From contig JABXIP010000369.1 of the NCBI GenBank assembly GCA_013373005.1, positions 1-11,378 of the forward strand: DNA of 11,378 bases, given 5' to 3'. Source of the DNA: Cytophagia bacterium (GTDB lineage Bacteria; Bacteroidota; Bacteroidia; Cytophagales; Cyclobacteriaceae). Shown one piece after another: positions 1-7,521 of this stretch. The notes under the pieces were generated by a model that saw only the letters and a list, made by a program, of their open reading frames with translations, had not been told where the DNA came from and did no database searches. Numbering within the stretch: position 1 is the first letter of the stretch; every line of letters begins with the position of its first letter. Position numbers and translations under genes: made by a program.

Positions 1-32
1 CTATGATTATGACATTTAAATAACGGCAAACC

Positions 33-743
33 CTACTCGTTAGCGTTTTCTGCTTTTCTAAAATTAGTGATTATTGAGAGCAGAAGGTATATGGCCATAA
101 TCCATGGCGCGGCATTATATTGGAGAATAGCAACTAGGGCTAGCCCAGAGAGTAATAGTGTGTATTTTTCCCAATTACCCCTAATACCGAAGCTTTTGAA
201 TTTCAGTGAAATCATTCTTAGAGGAGATACCATAAGATACGAGAAGAACACGGCCATGCCTACCACAATGAAAGGTAGCCTGTCCATGCTTTGGGCAAAT
301 GGAGAGCTTGCTTCCCAATAGATTATCGGTAAGGTGGAAACAAAAAGCCCATGAGCTGTAGTTGATATTCCCTTGAAACTTGTTTTCTGATCGTCCGAAA
401 TATTAAAAATGGCTAGGCGAATGGCAGAACAAATTGGAACCAGAAGTATTAAATAGCCTACGGACTGCATTTTGAAAATAGAGGCATAAATAAACGCTGG
501 CAGAACCCCGAAGGTGATTAAGTCAGCCAATGAGTCTAATTGAACTCCAAGCTTAGAGGTTACTTTTAATGCTCGGGCTACTGCTCCATCGAGCAGATCG
601 AAGAAGGCTGCAAGGAAAACATAGTAATGAACTGTTGGCTCATCTGCTGGTCCGGCTTCAATCACTTGCTGTATTGCCAGAACGCCAAGCGTTAAATTGC
701 CAAGCGTAAACAGGTTGGGGATATTTCTTTTAATCCAACTCAT
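33..743 (-). CDS. pssA: CDP-diacylglycerol--serine O-phosphatidyltransferase
   Basis: Integral inner-membrane enzyme that transfers a phosphatidyl group from CDP-diacylglycerol to L-serine, giving phosphatidylserine, the precursor of phosphatidylethanolamine. The 236-residue protein carries the complete CDP-alcohol phosphatidyltransferase signature D-x2-DG-x2-AR-x8-G-x3-D-x3-D: D49, D52-G53, A56-R57, G66, D70 and D74 are all present, so the enzyme should be active. About six or seven hydrophobic segments follow the usual pattern, the last near residues 213-227, and length is normal for the bacterial type II PssA. The ATG overlaps the TGA of the upstream hydrolase gene (ATGA), so the two are co-transcribed and probably translationally coupled. 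The motif defines the superfamily; serine as substrate is inferred from the N-terminal sequence pattern (NIPNLFTLGNLTLG) and length. No phosphatidylserine decarboxylase gene is in the window. Only 32 bases lie beyond the stop, with no visible terminator. Confidence 0.93.
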   Translation of the reverse strand: MSWIKRNIPNLFTLGNLTLGVLAIQQVIEAGPADEPTVHYYVFLAAFFDLLDGAVARALKVTSKLGVQLDSLADLITFGVLPAFIYASIFKMQSVGYLILLVPICSAIRLAIFNISDDQKTSFKGISTTAHGLFVSTLPIIYWEASSPFAQSMDRLPFIVVGMAVFFSYLMVSPLRMISLKFKSFGIRGNWEKYTLLLSGLALVAILQYNAAPWIMAIYLLLSIITNFRKAENANE

Positions 744-1378
744 GCTAGTCTGATGAAAGGATTAAATTTTTTCTCATGGCCTATGGTTGTTTCTCCTCCA
801 TGTCCGGGATATACTATTGTTTCATCTGGAAGAGTATAAAATTTCTCTCTAATGCTGTTCATTAAGGAGTCGAAATCGCCACCTGGAAGGTCCGTTCTTC
901 CAATACTTTCTTGAAAAAGCACGTCACCACCAATTACAAAACCATCGGCTGCATTGTAAAAAGCGATATGCCCAGGGGCATGCCCAGGAACAAATAGGAC
1001 TTTCAATTTCCCACCACCCACTTCTATTTCATCACCTTCCTTCATTAAATGCTCTGGTTCTGCAGGGCTGTATTTTTGAAACCCATAGCTAGGTGCATAT
1101 GCTTCAACAGACTTGAGTGTTGCAGCATCATGTTCCCCAACCCATAATGGTACGTTGAACTTTGCTTTGGCAAAGCAGTTGCCCAAAACATGGTCTATGT
1201 GCCCATGAGTGTTCAATATCTTCTCAATAATGATTCCCTTCGACTCAATTGCCTCTATTAATTCTATCTCTTCTGCCGGATCGTAACAACCCGGATCTAT
1301 TATCACACCTTTGCCACCATCGTTCAGAACATAAGTGTTCTCCATAAATGGGTTGAAGGTGAATGAAATTACTTCCAT
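740..1378 (-). CDS. MBL-fold metallo-hydrolase, glyoxalase-II-like
   Basis: Soluble 212-residue metallo-beta-lactamase-fold hydrolase of the hydroxyacylglutathione-hydrolase-like (YcbL/GloB-like) group. The binuclear metal site is intact: THGHIDH places H58, H60, D62 and H63; PGHAPGH supplies a histidine at 133 (H137 is also nearby); GGDVLF gives the bridging D152; and PGHGGET gives H193. The GRTDLPGG stretch (160-167) and the terminal GHEKKFNPF are typical of the short glyoxalase-II-like proteins, which lack most of the C-terminal helical glutathione-binding domain of true GloB, so the natural thioester substrate cannot be named. No signal peptide is visible; cytoplasmic location is expected. 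It is the first gene of a two-gene minus-strand unit and its TGA overlaps the pssA ATG. The ATG at 1376-1378 has no clear Shine-Dalgarno sequence, as usual in Bacteroidota. The biochemical class is secure; the metabolic role is not. Confidence 0.9.
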   Translation of the reverse strand: MEVISFTFNPFMENTYVLNDGGKGVIIDPGCYDPAEEIELIEAIESKGIIIEKILNTHGHIDHVLGNCFAKAKFNVPLWVGEHDAATLKSVEAYAPSYGFQKYSPAEPEHLMKEGDEIEVGGGKLKVLFVPGHAPGHIAFYNAADGFVIGGDVLFQESIGRTDLPGGDFDSLMNSIREKFYTLPDETIVYPGHGGETTIGHEKKFNPFIRLA

Positions 1379-1428
1379 CCGCTCAATTATTTGAAAGGTC
1401 TAAATTTCAATGATTATTCAGGAGTAAT

Positions 1429-1436
1429 CAAAAATA
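1429..1436 (-). promoter_or_regulatory. Possible Bacteroidota -7 element for the MBL hydrolase-pssA unit
   Basis: On the minus strand these bases read TATTTTTG, an exact match to the TAnnTTTG -7 consensus known for Bacteroidota sigma factors. It would place a transcript start some 40-50 bases before the hydrolase ATG. No TTTG-like -33 element lies at the expected distance upstream, so this is a tentative call. It sits in the 76-base divergent region; I could not find an equally good element for the plus-strand oxidoreductase. Confidence 0.3.
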
Positions 1437-1454
1437 CTTCAATAATTTCACAGC

Positions 1455-2507
1455 ATGCAGGCAGAGTATCTGATAGTTGGGGCCGGAATAGCGGGGAGTG
1501 TACTGACCGATCATTTGTTGAAGGCCGGTAAAACAGTGGTGGTGGTAGATGAGCCTTCAAAATCTAACTCATCTAAAGTTGCAGGTGGTTTGTACAATCC
1601 AATTACAGGCAGGCAAATGGTAAAGACCTGGAATTGTGATGACCTTTTCAACTATCTGATACCTTATTATCAAGACCTTGAGAGAGACTTGGATACCCGT
1701 TTTTTGCATGACATTCCTATTTATCGTCCGTTTTTCTCAATAGAAGAGCAAAATGAATGGATGTCTAAGAGTGTCGAAAATAGTTTTGCTCCATATATCA
1801 AAGACATAAAAACGAAACCCACCTGGTCAGATGAAGTGAGTAATCCTTATGGAGGTTTGGTTCTTGATAAATCTGGTTATTTAGATACGGCTGTTTTTTT
1901 AAATGCCTTTAGAAATAGACTTCAATCCAAATCGATGTTAATAGAAGAGGATTTTAGTTTTGGGGACTTGAATCGTTTAGAGAAGGGCTTTGACTATAAG
2001 GGACTTGTTGTGGAAAAGGTCATTTTCTGCGATGGTAGATTGAGTAATGATAATCCATACTTTTCATGGTTGCCATTTAGTTTGGTAAAAGGGGAGTTGC
2101 TTTTTCTCAAATCCACCGTTATGCCAAGGGTTATTTACAATAGAGGTGTCTTTGTAATACCGGTTGGAGATGGTACGTTGAAGTGTGGATCTACTTATGA
2201 ACACGAACAACTCAATGAGATTCCAACCAAAAAGGCTCAAAATGAGTTATTAGAAAGAGTTCAAAAACTTGTGAAGTTTAACTTCGAAGTTGTGGATCAA
2301 AAAGCTGGTGTTAGGCCGGCAACAAAAGATAGGAAACCATTTATTGGCGAACATCGGACCGAAAAAGGCGTGTGGATATTTAACGGTCTTGGAACAAAAG
2401 GTGTGTCATTGGCACCATATTATGCCAGACAATTGGTTAGGCATTTGAATGGGCAAGAAGCACTGGATGATGAAGTCAATATTGAAAGGTTTTTTTCGTT
2501 ACTTTAA
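1455..2507 (+). CDS. FAD-dependent oxidoreductase, DAO family, MnmC FAD-domain-like
   Basis: A 350-residue flavoprotein of the D-amino-acid oxidase (DAO/glycine oxidase) superfamily. The N-terminal dinucleotide-binding fold starts at once with GAGIAG (G9, G11, G14) and ends in an acidic residue pair around V31-D32-E33 that would bind the FAD ribose. A GGLYNPITGR segment (44-53) follows where DAO enzymes contact the flavin. The C-terminal flavin-binding part reads GVRPATKD..PFIG (285-298) and NGLGTKGVSLAP (310-321), which resembles the second domain of tRNA-modifying MnmC (R-x-(S/A)-T-(R/K)-D and LGSRGL..AP) more than glycine oxidase ThiO. There is no methyltransferase domain. The natural amine substrate is unknown; a role in wobble-uridine modification is an inference from motif resemblance only. 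The TAA is immediately followed by the ATG of the next gene, so both are likely on one transcript. No signal peptide is seen. Confidence 0.8.
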   Translation: MQAEYLIVGAGIAGSVLTDHLLKAGKTVVVVDEPSKSNSSKVAGGLYNPITGRQMVKTWNCDDLFNYLIPYYQDLERDLDTRFLHDIPIYRPFFSIEEQNEWMSKSVENSFAPYIKDIKTKPTWSDEVSNPYGGLVLDKSGYLDTAVFLNAFRNRLQSKSMLIEEDFSFGDLNRLEKGFDYKGLVVEKVIFCDGRLSNDNPYFSWLPFSLVKGELLFLKSTVMPRVIYNRGVFVIPVGDGTLKCGSTYEHEQLNEIPTKKAQNELLERVQKLVKFNFEVVDQKAGVRPATKDRKPFIGEHRTEKGVWIFNGLGTKGVSLAPYYARQLVRHLNGQEALDDEVNIERFFSLL

Positions 2508-5500
2508 ATGTTTCTTCGGCAACCACGTATGGTGAGAAAATATATCCGACTTGTTCAAGTAATAGCGCTTACAATCTGCTTTCTGGGGCTTTCTGCTCAG
2601 ATGAATGCCCAGACGTACAAAGTAGAATTTGGTAAGAACCGAATTCAATACAAATATTTTGATTGGAGCTACTTTGCTTCAGAGAATTTTGAAGTCTATT
2701 TCTATGACGGAGGTAGAGATATTGCTTATAAAACCATAGAATATCTCGAGGGAGAATTTAGCCGAATTACAGAAACCATTGGCCAGTTACCTTACGCCAA
2801 AATCAGGGTGTTTCTTTACAACTCAATTATTGATAAGCAGCAAAGTAACGTAGGTGTCAATGCAGGAGATTTCACGATTGGCGGTCAGACAGACTTTATT
2901 CAGTCGCAGCTAGAGCTTGCTTACTCTGGAGATTACAGTTCATTCAAGACTAAGGCTGTTTATAGCGTCACCGAAATGCTGATTGAGGAGATGCTCTATG
3001 GTGGGAACATAGCCGAAATGTTCCAAAGTTCATTCACGAACTCTATTCCACTTTGGTTTACAGGAGGAATTGCAAGATATGTTTCTAGAGGTTGGGATTC
3101 AGAGTCTGATGATGCCGTTAGGGAATATGTTGCTAGTACCACAGAAGATAAGTTTATTAAGCTGACTCCAGAGATGAACATCTTATTAGGACAATCTATT
3201 TGGAACTACATAGCGCAAAAAAATGGACAAAGAACCATTTCGAATATTTTAAATCTGGCTCGAATTATTCGAAACGAGGAGAATAGTATTGAGAGAACTC
3301 TAGATACGCCTTATGAGCAATTTATGAGAGAGTGGCGACTTTATTACAGTGAAGCCAATACACTGTTAAAAGAGTCCTATTTAGAGCCTGATGTTGACAA
3401 TATTGTAAGTGGAAAGAACAGGGAAGATTACCATTATACTTCTGTGAAGTTTAGCCCTGATGGAAAATTCCTGGCCTATTCTGCCATGAGTCAGGGGCAA
3501 TTTAAAGTGATAGTAAGAAACCTTGGATCTGAAGAAGAGAAAGAGATTTTTGCTGGTGGATTGAAATTAATAAATCAGGAAACTGACAGAAATTATCCAA
3601 TACTTAGTTGGGCAGATAGTACCACTTTGGGGGTGGTTTACGCTGAAGAAGGTTCAAATATATTGGCCGTTAAAAGGCTTGGAACTAAAGGGGAACAGAA
3701 GATAAGAATCCCTTTATTGAGTAAGATTCAGAGCTTCGATTTTAAGGATGGTGGAAGATTGGCCGTGATGACAGGTTCTATCAATAATGTGCCCGATGCT
3801 TTTGTCTATAATCTGGTGAGAGGGCAGGTGCAAAAGATAAGCGATGACAAGTTCGATGAAAGAGATGTGAGCTTTTACCCCGGTTCGAATCAGATCGTAT
3901 TTATTTCCAACAGAAGTACAGATAGTGTTTTTGTTTCAGGACCAGATAAACTGGAAGCTGTTGAAATGAACCAATTCAACGTTTATGGCTATGACATAGA
4001 TTACCCGGATAGCTCGTTTAGAAGAATGACGAATGCCTTGGCAGTGGCTAAGCAACCTCTAAATATTGATGGAGACAAAATTCTTTACATCTCAGATCAA
4101 CAAGGAATTTATAACCTTTATCGCTATAGCTTGTCAGACTCTACCAGTGTTCAGATTACCAATTTCCTCTATGGAATAAAGCAGTACGATTTCAATTATG
4201 ATTTGGGCAAAGTAGCCTTCATTTCAAATTTTGATGGGAAGGATGGTGTGTTTGTTCAGGACCTGAATGTGAACGCTTCTATGTTTAGCCCGGTTACTCC
4301 TCGAAGGGCACTTCAAGTAGCCAGAATTTTGGCGGAAAGAAGAAGGGAAAGACTTGGGGAACAATATGAACAACTAGATTCTGCAAACAGCCAGACTGTT
4401 TCACCAATAGAGGTTAAATCTCCTTTGCAGCAATTAGATTCATTGAAAGCTGGCGCCATTAATACAGAAGAGTATGAGTTTGAAATAGAAACGAAGGTCG
4501 ATACAAGGAACTATCAGTTTGAGCAGCCAGCGACTGATAGAGGTGTCAATAACCGTTCTTTCTTAAGTATTTATCAGAACGCCAACAATGAAAATAGTAT
4601 TCAGGGGCCATCGCCTTATGAGAATAGATTCCAGACAGATAATGTAATCACCACTTTTGTTATAGATGAGTTGCGATCTGTCTCGCAGTTGTTGGAGATA
4701 GAAATGAATGACTATCTAGAGAATCATCGGTTTAGAGGTGGTATCCTAATTCCCTTGAGTTTCAATTCGGGATATGATATTTATGGAGAGTATGAATACT
4801 TGAAGAATAGGGTAGATATCAGTGCTTCATATCATCGTAAGAGTCTGGTTAGAATTGATCAAGCTACTTTTTTGAATCAAAGGTTCAATAAGAATACATT
4901 CCAGTTGGGTTTTGCATATCCCTTCAACCATAAACTTAGAGCTGAGTTTAACCCTTTCATCACGGAGACCAGATATATTGATAGAGATATAAGGCTACTC
5001 ATTCCGGCTAATAACCCTTCACAGTTTATACCGGAGATTACCTCAGACTATATTGGATTTAACTCTGCGTTGGTTTATGACAATACTATAGTTACAGGAA
5101 TCAACCTGCACCAAGGTACAAGAGCTAAAGTAAGGTATGAGTCTCACTTTAAAATGAATAGTGATGCTGTGAGCTTTAACAATCTGGAATTGGATGTTAG
5201 ACACTACTACAGGTTGAATAAGGCCATATACTTGGCGGGTAGGGCGTATTTCGGTACTTACTTTGGAGATGCACCAAAGAAATACCTTTTAGGAGGCGTT
5301 GATAACTGGGCCTTCAACAGTACCGAGTCTAGCAATGCAGAGGTTAATCCATTGGATTTCCAGACCTTATTTGATAACAGTGATGTGTTATTCCATCAGT
5401 TCACTAACCTGAGAGGCTACAACTACAATACTTTCCAGGGTAGAAATGTACTTACCTTCTCTGGAGAGATTAGATTCCCGATTAATCAGTTGTTAAGTAA

Positions 5501-5807
5501 TGCCGATCTGAAATCTAACTTCCTTAAGAACCTTCAGTTTGTGGGGTTTTATGATATCGGCTCTGCGTGGGATGACTTGTCTCCATTCAAGGATAAGAAC
5601 AACTTAAATACAGAGGAGATAAGAAATGAAGGATCTCCTTTTAGTGCTGTTATCAATAATTTCTCAAACCCTTGGCTTCAGAGTACTGGGGTGGGCGTTA
5701 GAACAATGTTGTTTGGCTTTTTCTCAAGAGTAGACGTTTCATTCCCGATCAGAAACTTTGAAACACTTAATCCTAAGGTTCAACTTTCATTCGGATATGA
5801 CTTCTAG
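2508..5807 (+). CDS. Outer-membrane fusion: degenerate peptidase-like domain, TolB-type propeller, Omp85 barrel
   Basis: A 1099-residue envelope protein. A Sec signal peptide ends near residue 35 (hydrophobic core about 16-30, then QMNAQT); M1 directly abuts the previous stop, but M8 (ATG at 2529) with its KR-containing n-region is an equally good start. Residues about 40-290 resemble an MA-type (gluzincin) peptidase, yet where HExxH is expected the sequence has TEMLI (155-159) and where WFxEG is expected it has WFTGG (183-187), so catalysis is unlikely. Residues about 305-590 are a TolB/PD40 beta-propeller (for example VKFSPDGKFLAYS at 313-325). A charged Arg/Glu linker (about 598-670) leads to a C-terminal Omp85/BamA-type barrel (about 710-1099) with the LRGY signature (968-971), GRN..L..EIRFPI, FYDIGSAW (1014-1021) and a terminal phenylalanine. 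Such proteins are often labelled TolB or surface antigen; a role in outer-membrane assembly or export is inferred. Confidence 0.85.
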   Translation: MFLRQPRMVRKYIRLVQVIALTICFLGLSAQMNAQTYKVEFGKNRIQYKYFDWSYFASENFEVYFYDGGRDIAYKTIEYLEGEFSRITETIGQLPYAKIRVFLYNSIIDKQQSNVGVNAGDFTIGGQTDFIQSQLELAYSGDYSSFKTKAVYSVTEMLIEEMLYGGNIAEMFQSSFTNSIPLWFTGGIARYVSRGWDSESDDAVREYVASTTEDKFIKLTPEMNILLGQSIWNYIAQKNGQRTISNILNLARIIRNEENSIERTLDTPYEQFMREWRLYYSEANTLLKESYLEPDVDNIVSGKNREDYHYTSVKFSPDGKFLAYSAMSQGQFKVIVRNLGSEEEKEIFAGGLKLINQETDRNYPILSWADSTTLGVVYAEEGSNILAVKRLGTKGEQKIRIPLLSKIQSFDFKDGGRLAVMTGSINNVPDAFVYNLVRGQVQKISDDKFDERDVSFYPGSNQIVFISNRSTDSVFVSGPDKLEAVEMNQFNVYGYDIDYPDSSFRRMTNALAVAKQPLNIDGDKILYISDQQGIYNLYRYSLSDSTSVQITNFLYGIKQYDFNYDLGKVAFISNFDGKDGVFVQDLNVNASMFSPVTPRRALQVARILAERRRERLGEQYEQLDSANSQTVSPIEVKSPLQQLDSLKAGAINTEEYEFEIETKVDTRNYQFEQPATDRGVNNRSFLSIYQNANNENSIQGPSPYENRFQTDNVITTFVIDELRSVSQLLEIEMNDYLENHRFRGGILIPLSFNSGYDIYGEYEYLKNRVDISASYHRKSLVRIDQATFLNQRFNKNTFQLGFAYPFNHKLRAEFNPFITETRYIDRDIRLLIPANNPSQFIPEITSDYIGFNSALVYDNTIVTGINLHQGTRAKVRYESHFKMNSDAVSFNNLELDVRHYYRLNKAIYLAGRAYFGTYFGDAPKKYLLGGVDNWAFNSTESSNAEVNPLDFQTLFDNSDVLFHQFTNLRGYNYNTFQGRNVLTFSGEIRFPINQLLSNADLKSNFLKNLQFVGFYDIGSAWDDLSPFKDKNNLNTEEIRNEGSPFSAVINNFSNPWLQSTGVGVRTMLFGFFSRVDVSFPIRNFETLNPKVQLSFGYDF

Positions 5808-5830
5808 TTTTTTTAGCTTCTGAATTAGTC

Positions 5831-5838
5831 TATTTTTG
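5831..5838 (+). promoter_or_regulatory. Possible Bacteroidota -7 promoter element upstream of yicC
   Basis: TATTTTTG exactly matches the TAnnTTTG -7 consensus and lies 17 bases before the yicC ATG, giving a very short leader. The expected -33 position falls in the T-run directly after the previous stop codon (5808-5814) and lacks a clear TTTG. There is no hairpin terminator between the two genes, so yicC could also be read through from upstream. Confidence 0.38.
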
Positions 5839-5855
5839 ATGATTAATTCTGGTTT

Positions 5856-6734
5856 ATGCTAAAATCTATGACCGGCTACGGCCGCACAAAGGGTTCTGTT
5901 AAAGGCTATCAGGCCGATGTTGAAGTAAGAACACTTAATTCTAAATTTCTGGACGTTCAGCTTAAGCTGCCTAGAAGTTTCCAAAGCAAGGAACTTGAGG
6001 TCAGGTCTGAGCTGTCTGATGTTCTTAAAAGGGGCAAGGTGTCTTTAAGCATTGATTTAATTCAAGATGCTGATACCGAAAGTGATCAGGTTAATCATGA
6101 TTTGTTTAAGAGGTATTATAAGGAATACACCAAACTAGCAGATGAGGTAGGGGCTGATCATTCTGATTTATTCAGATTAGCACTTTACAGCCCAGATGTG
6201 ATGTCTTCTTCCTCATTAGATGAAGAGGCTGTCGATAGCCAATGGAAGGAACTACTTCCTTTGTTGAAAGAAGCATTGACTGCCTGTGATTCCTTCAGAC
6301 AGCAGGAGGGGGCAAGTATCGAAAAGGAACTTAATTCATATATCGAAAAGATCGCTGGCTTTTTAGATGAGGTGGTAAAGCACGACCCTGATAGGATGGC
6401 CGTAATAAGAGAGCGCATTGATAAGCATCAGCAGGAGATTGAGAGCTCAGATGAGTTTGATAAGAATAGATTTGAGCAGGAAATGATCTATTATATTGAG
6501 AAACTCGATATTTCCGAAGAAATAGTGAGACTGACTAATCACCTGGTTTACTTCAGAGAGGTAATGGCTGAGGATGATTCTCAGGGGAAGAAGCTGGGCT
6601 TTATCAGTCAGGAAATTGGTAGAGAAATCAATACTATCGGTTCTAAAGCCAATTATGCTCCGGTTCAGAAGCTTGTAGTAGGTATGAAAGATGAATTGGA
6701 GAAGATCAAAGAGCAGCTTCTCAATATTATATAA
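5856..6734 (+). CDS. yicC: YicC/YloC family endoribonuclease
   Basis: A 292-residue cytoplasmic protein of the YicC/YloC family, full length for the family. The N-terminal YicC-like domain opens with the hallmark SMTGYGR (4-10) and continues with VRTLNSKFLDV (24-34), the segment conserved across the family. The C-terminal DUF1732 domain ends in the diagnostic EIGREINTIGSKAN (253-266) followed by a helix rich in charged residues. Members in other bacteria are metal-dependent endoribonucleases or RNase-associated factors linked to small-RNA turnover and stationary-phase survival; that function is transferred from family knowledge. The region between the domains is strongly helical and acidic. 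In many genomes yicC precedes gmk (guanylate kinase); here it ends at a strong terminator and no gmk follows within the window. It is the last gene of the plus-strand block. Confidence 0.93.
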   Translation: MLKSMTGYGRTKGSVKGYQADVEVRTLNSKFLDVQLKLPRSFQSKELEVRSELSDVLKRGKVSLSIDLIQDADTESDQVNHDLFKRYYKEYTKLADEVGADHSDLFRLALYSPDVMSSSSLDEEAVDSQWKELLPLLKEALTACDSFRQQEGASIEKELNSYIEKIAGFLDEVVKHDPDRMAVIRERIDKHQQEIESSDEFDKNRFEQEMIYYIEKLDISEEIVRLTNHLVYFREVMAEDDSQGKKLGFISQEIGREINTIGSKANYAPVQKLVVGMKDELEKIKEQLLNII

Positions 6735-6755
6735 AAAGGGCCGGATGGCCCTTTT
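6734..6755. terminator. Bidirectional intrinsic terminator between yicC and tonB-like gene
   Basis: A perfect 9-bp stem, AAAAGGGCC paired with GGCCCTTTT, with a 4-base GGAT loop, starts at the last base of the yicC stop codon. Read on the plus strand it ends in TTTT; read on the minus strand it ends in a longer TTTTT run and lies 12 bases beyond the stop of the facing tonB-like gene. The self-complementary A/T flanks let one hairpin end both convergent transcripts. Confidence 0.9.
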
Positions 6756-6767
6756 CTCAACTTAACC

Positions 6768-7439
6768 CTACTTTAAAACAAAATGAATGAATAATGACAT
6801 TCTAGACTTCACAGGGTGTCCGCGTTGAAGTCCGGGATTCCATTTTGGTGCCATCTTTAACACTCTGATGGCTTCGTCATCGCAGCCACCACCAATTCCT
6901 CTTACTACTTCTATATCTGACACGTTCCCTTCTTTGTCTACTACAAAGTTCAGGTATACTTTCCCCTGGATATTGCTCCTCTTAGCCATTCTAGGGTAGT
7001 CAAGGTTGTCATTAAGGAATTTACCCCAAGCCTCTAATCCTCCAGGGAAACTGGCCTGAGTTTCCGCGTTTACAATGACATCTTCAGCCACCTCATCTTC
7101 CAGTTCATCCATCTCAATGTAGTCTTCAATTGCATCTGTCTCGTCAAATTCAAAGTCGGGGATGACTATTTCAGGAGTCTCTATTTTGTCTTCCACAATG
7201 TCTAAAACTACAGGCTGTGGTTTGGGCTTGGGAGGTTCTGGCTCCTTGTGCTTAGTTTGAATTACCTCATCGAAGATGTCGTTGGGCGTTGTAAATCCGC
7301 TCACTATTTCATCCGGTTCTAGCTCTGTTCGAACCTGAAAGGCTGAAAATACAAGCAGGGTACTTGCGCATAATCCTATACTCATAAAGAGACTTCTCTT
7401 TGCGGTATAGTTTACTGAGTTGTTTTTCTTTGTTTCCAT
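6768..7439 (-). CDS. TonB-like energy transducer, paralogue 1
   Basis: A 223-residue TonB-family protein: short cytoplasmic basic N-terminus, one membrane anchor (about 16-35), periplasmic linker, and a TonB C-terminal domain from FPGG at 131 to the end. The C-terminal domain has the conserved YPR (18-20 of the domain), VDKEG, GGGCD-EA and PKWNPG..RG elements of Bacteroidota TonB proteins. The linker begins with a short Lys/Pro-rich segment (KEPEPPKPKPQP, 65-76) and then turns acidic (about 80-120). TonB proteins transmit the ExbB/ExbD proton-motive force to outer-membrane transporters; no exbB or exbD is in the window, and the partner is unknown. Counting by eye, 65 of 93 residues of the C-terminal domain are identical to the neighbour at 7522-8196, so this is a tandem duplicate with a diverged linker. 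A terminator and possible promoter in the 82-base gap suggest it can be expressed separately. Confidence 0.88.
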   Translation of the reverse strand: METKKNNSVNYTAKRSLFMSIGLCASTLLVFSAFQVRTELEPDEIVSGFTTPNDIFDEVIQTKHKEPEPPKPKPQPVVLDIVEDKIETPEIVIPDFEFDETDAIEDYIEMDELEDEVAEDVIVNAETQASFPGGLEAWGKFLNDNLDYPRMAKRSNIQGKVYLNFVVDKEGNVSDIEVVRGIGGGCDDEAIRVLKMAPKWNPGLQRGHPVKSRMSLFIHFVLK

Positions 7440-7457
7440 AAACTATTGATTTAGTAA

Positions 7458-7489
7458 TTAAACTAAGAAATTAGTTATACAATTCAAAA
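7458..7489 (-). promoter_or_regulatory. Possible promoter for the 6768-7439 tonB-like gene
   Basis: On the minus strand a TTTTG (7485-7489) is followed after 19 bases by TAGTTTAA (7458-7465). Spacing agrees with the -33 TTTG / -7 TAnnTTTG arrangement of Bacteroidota, but the -7 element departs from consensus in its last two bases. The start would give a leader of roughly 12 bases. Its position just downstream of the preceding gene's terminator hairpin supports an independent promoter. Confidence 0.35.
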
Positions 7490-7492
7490 TTG

Positions 7493-7515
7493 AAGCCCAC
7501 CAAAACAGTGGGCTT
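7493..7515 (-). terminator. Hairpin terminator after the 7522-8196 tonB-like gene
   Basis: An 8-bp perfect stem, AAGCCCAC with GTGGGCTT, encloses a 7-base CAAAACA loop, 6 bases beyond the TAA of the upstream minus-strand gene. The tail on the minus strand (CAATTTTG) is only partly T-rich, so termination may be incomplete and some read-through into the next tonB-like gene is possible. Confidence 0.7.
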
Positions 7516-7521
7516 TAATAT

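Noticed and set aside
67..321. Plus-strand open frame opposite the 3' part of pssA
   Set aside because: Antisense to a gene with an intact catalytic motif; no recognisable domain or promoter.
2996..3181. Short minus-strand open frame inside the large outer-membrane protein gene
   Set aside because: Shadow of a well-supported gene; no homology or start context seen. The same applies to a short minus-strand frame at 6185-6418 within yicC.
5823..5849. Inverted repeat GAATTA...TAATTC as a terminator after the outer-membrane fusion gene
   Set aside because: Only six A/T-rich base pairs with a 15-base loop and no T-run behind it; too weak to call.
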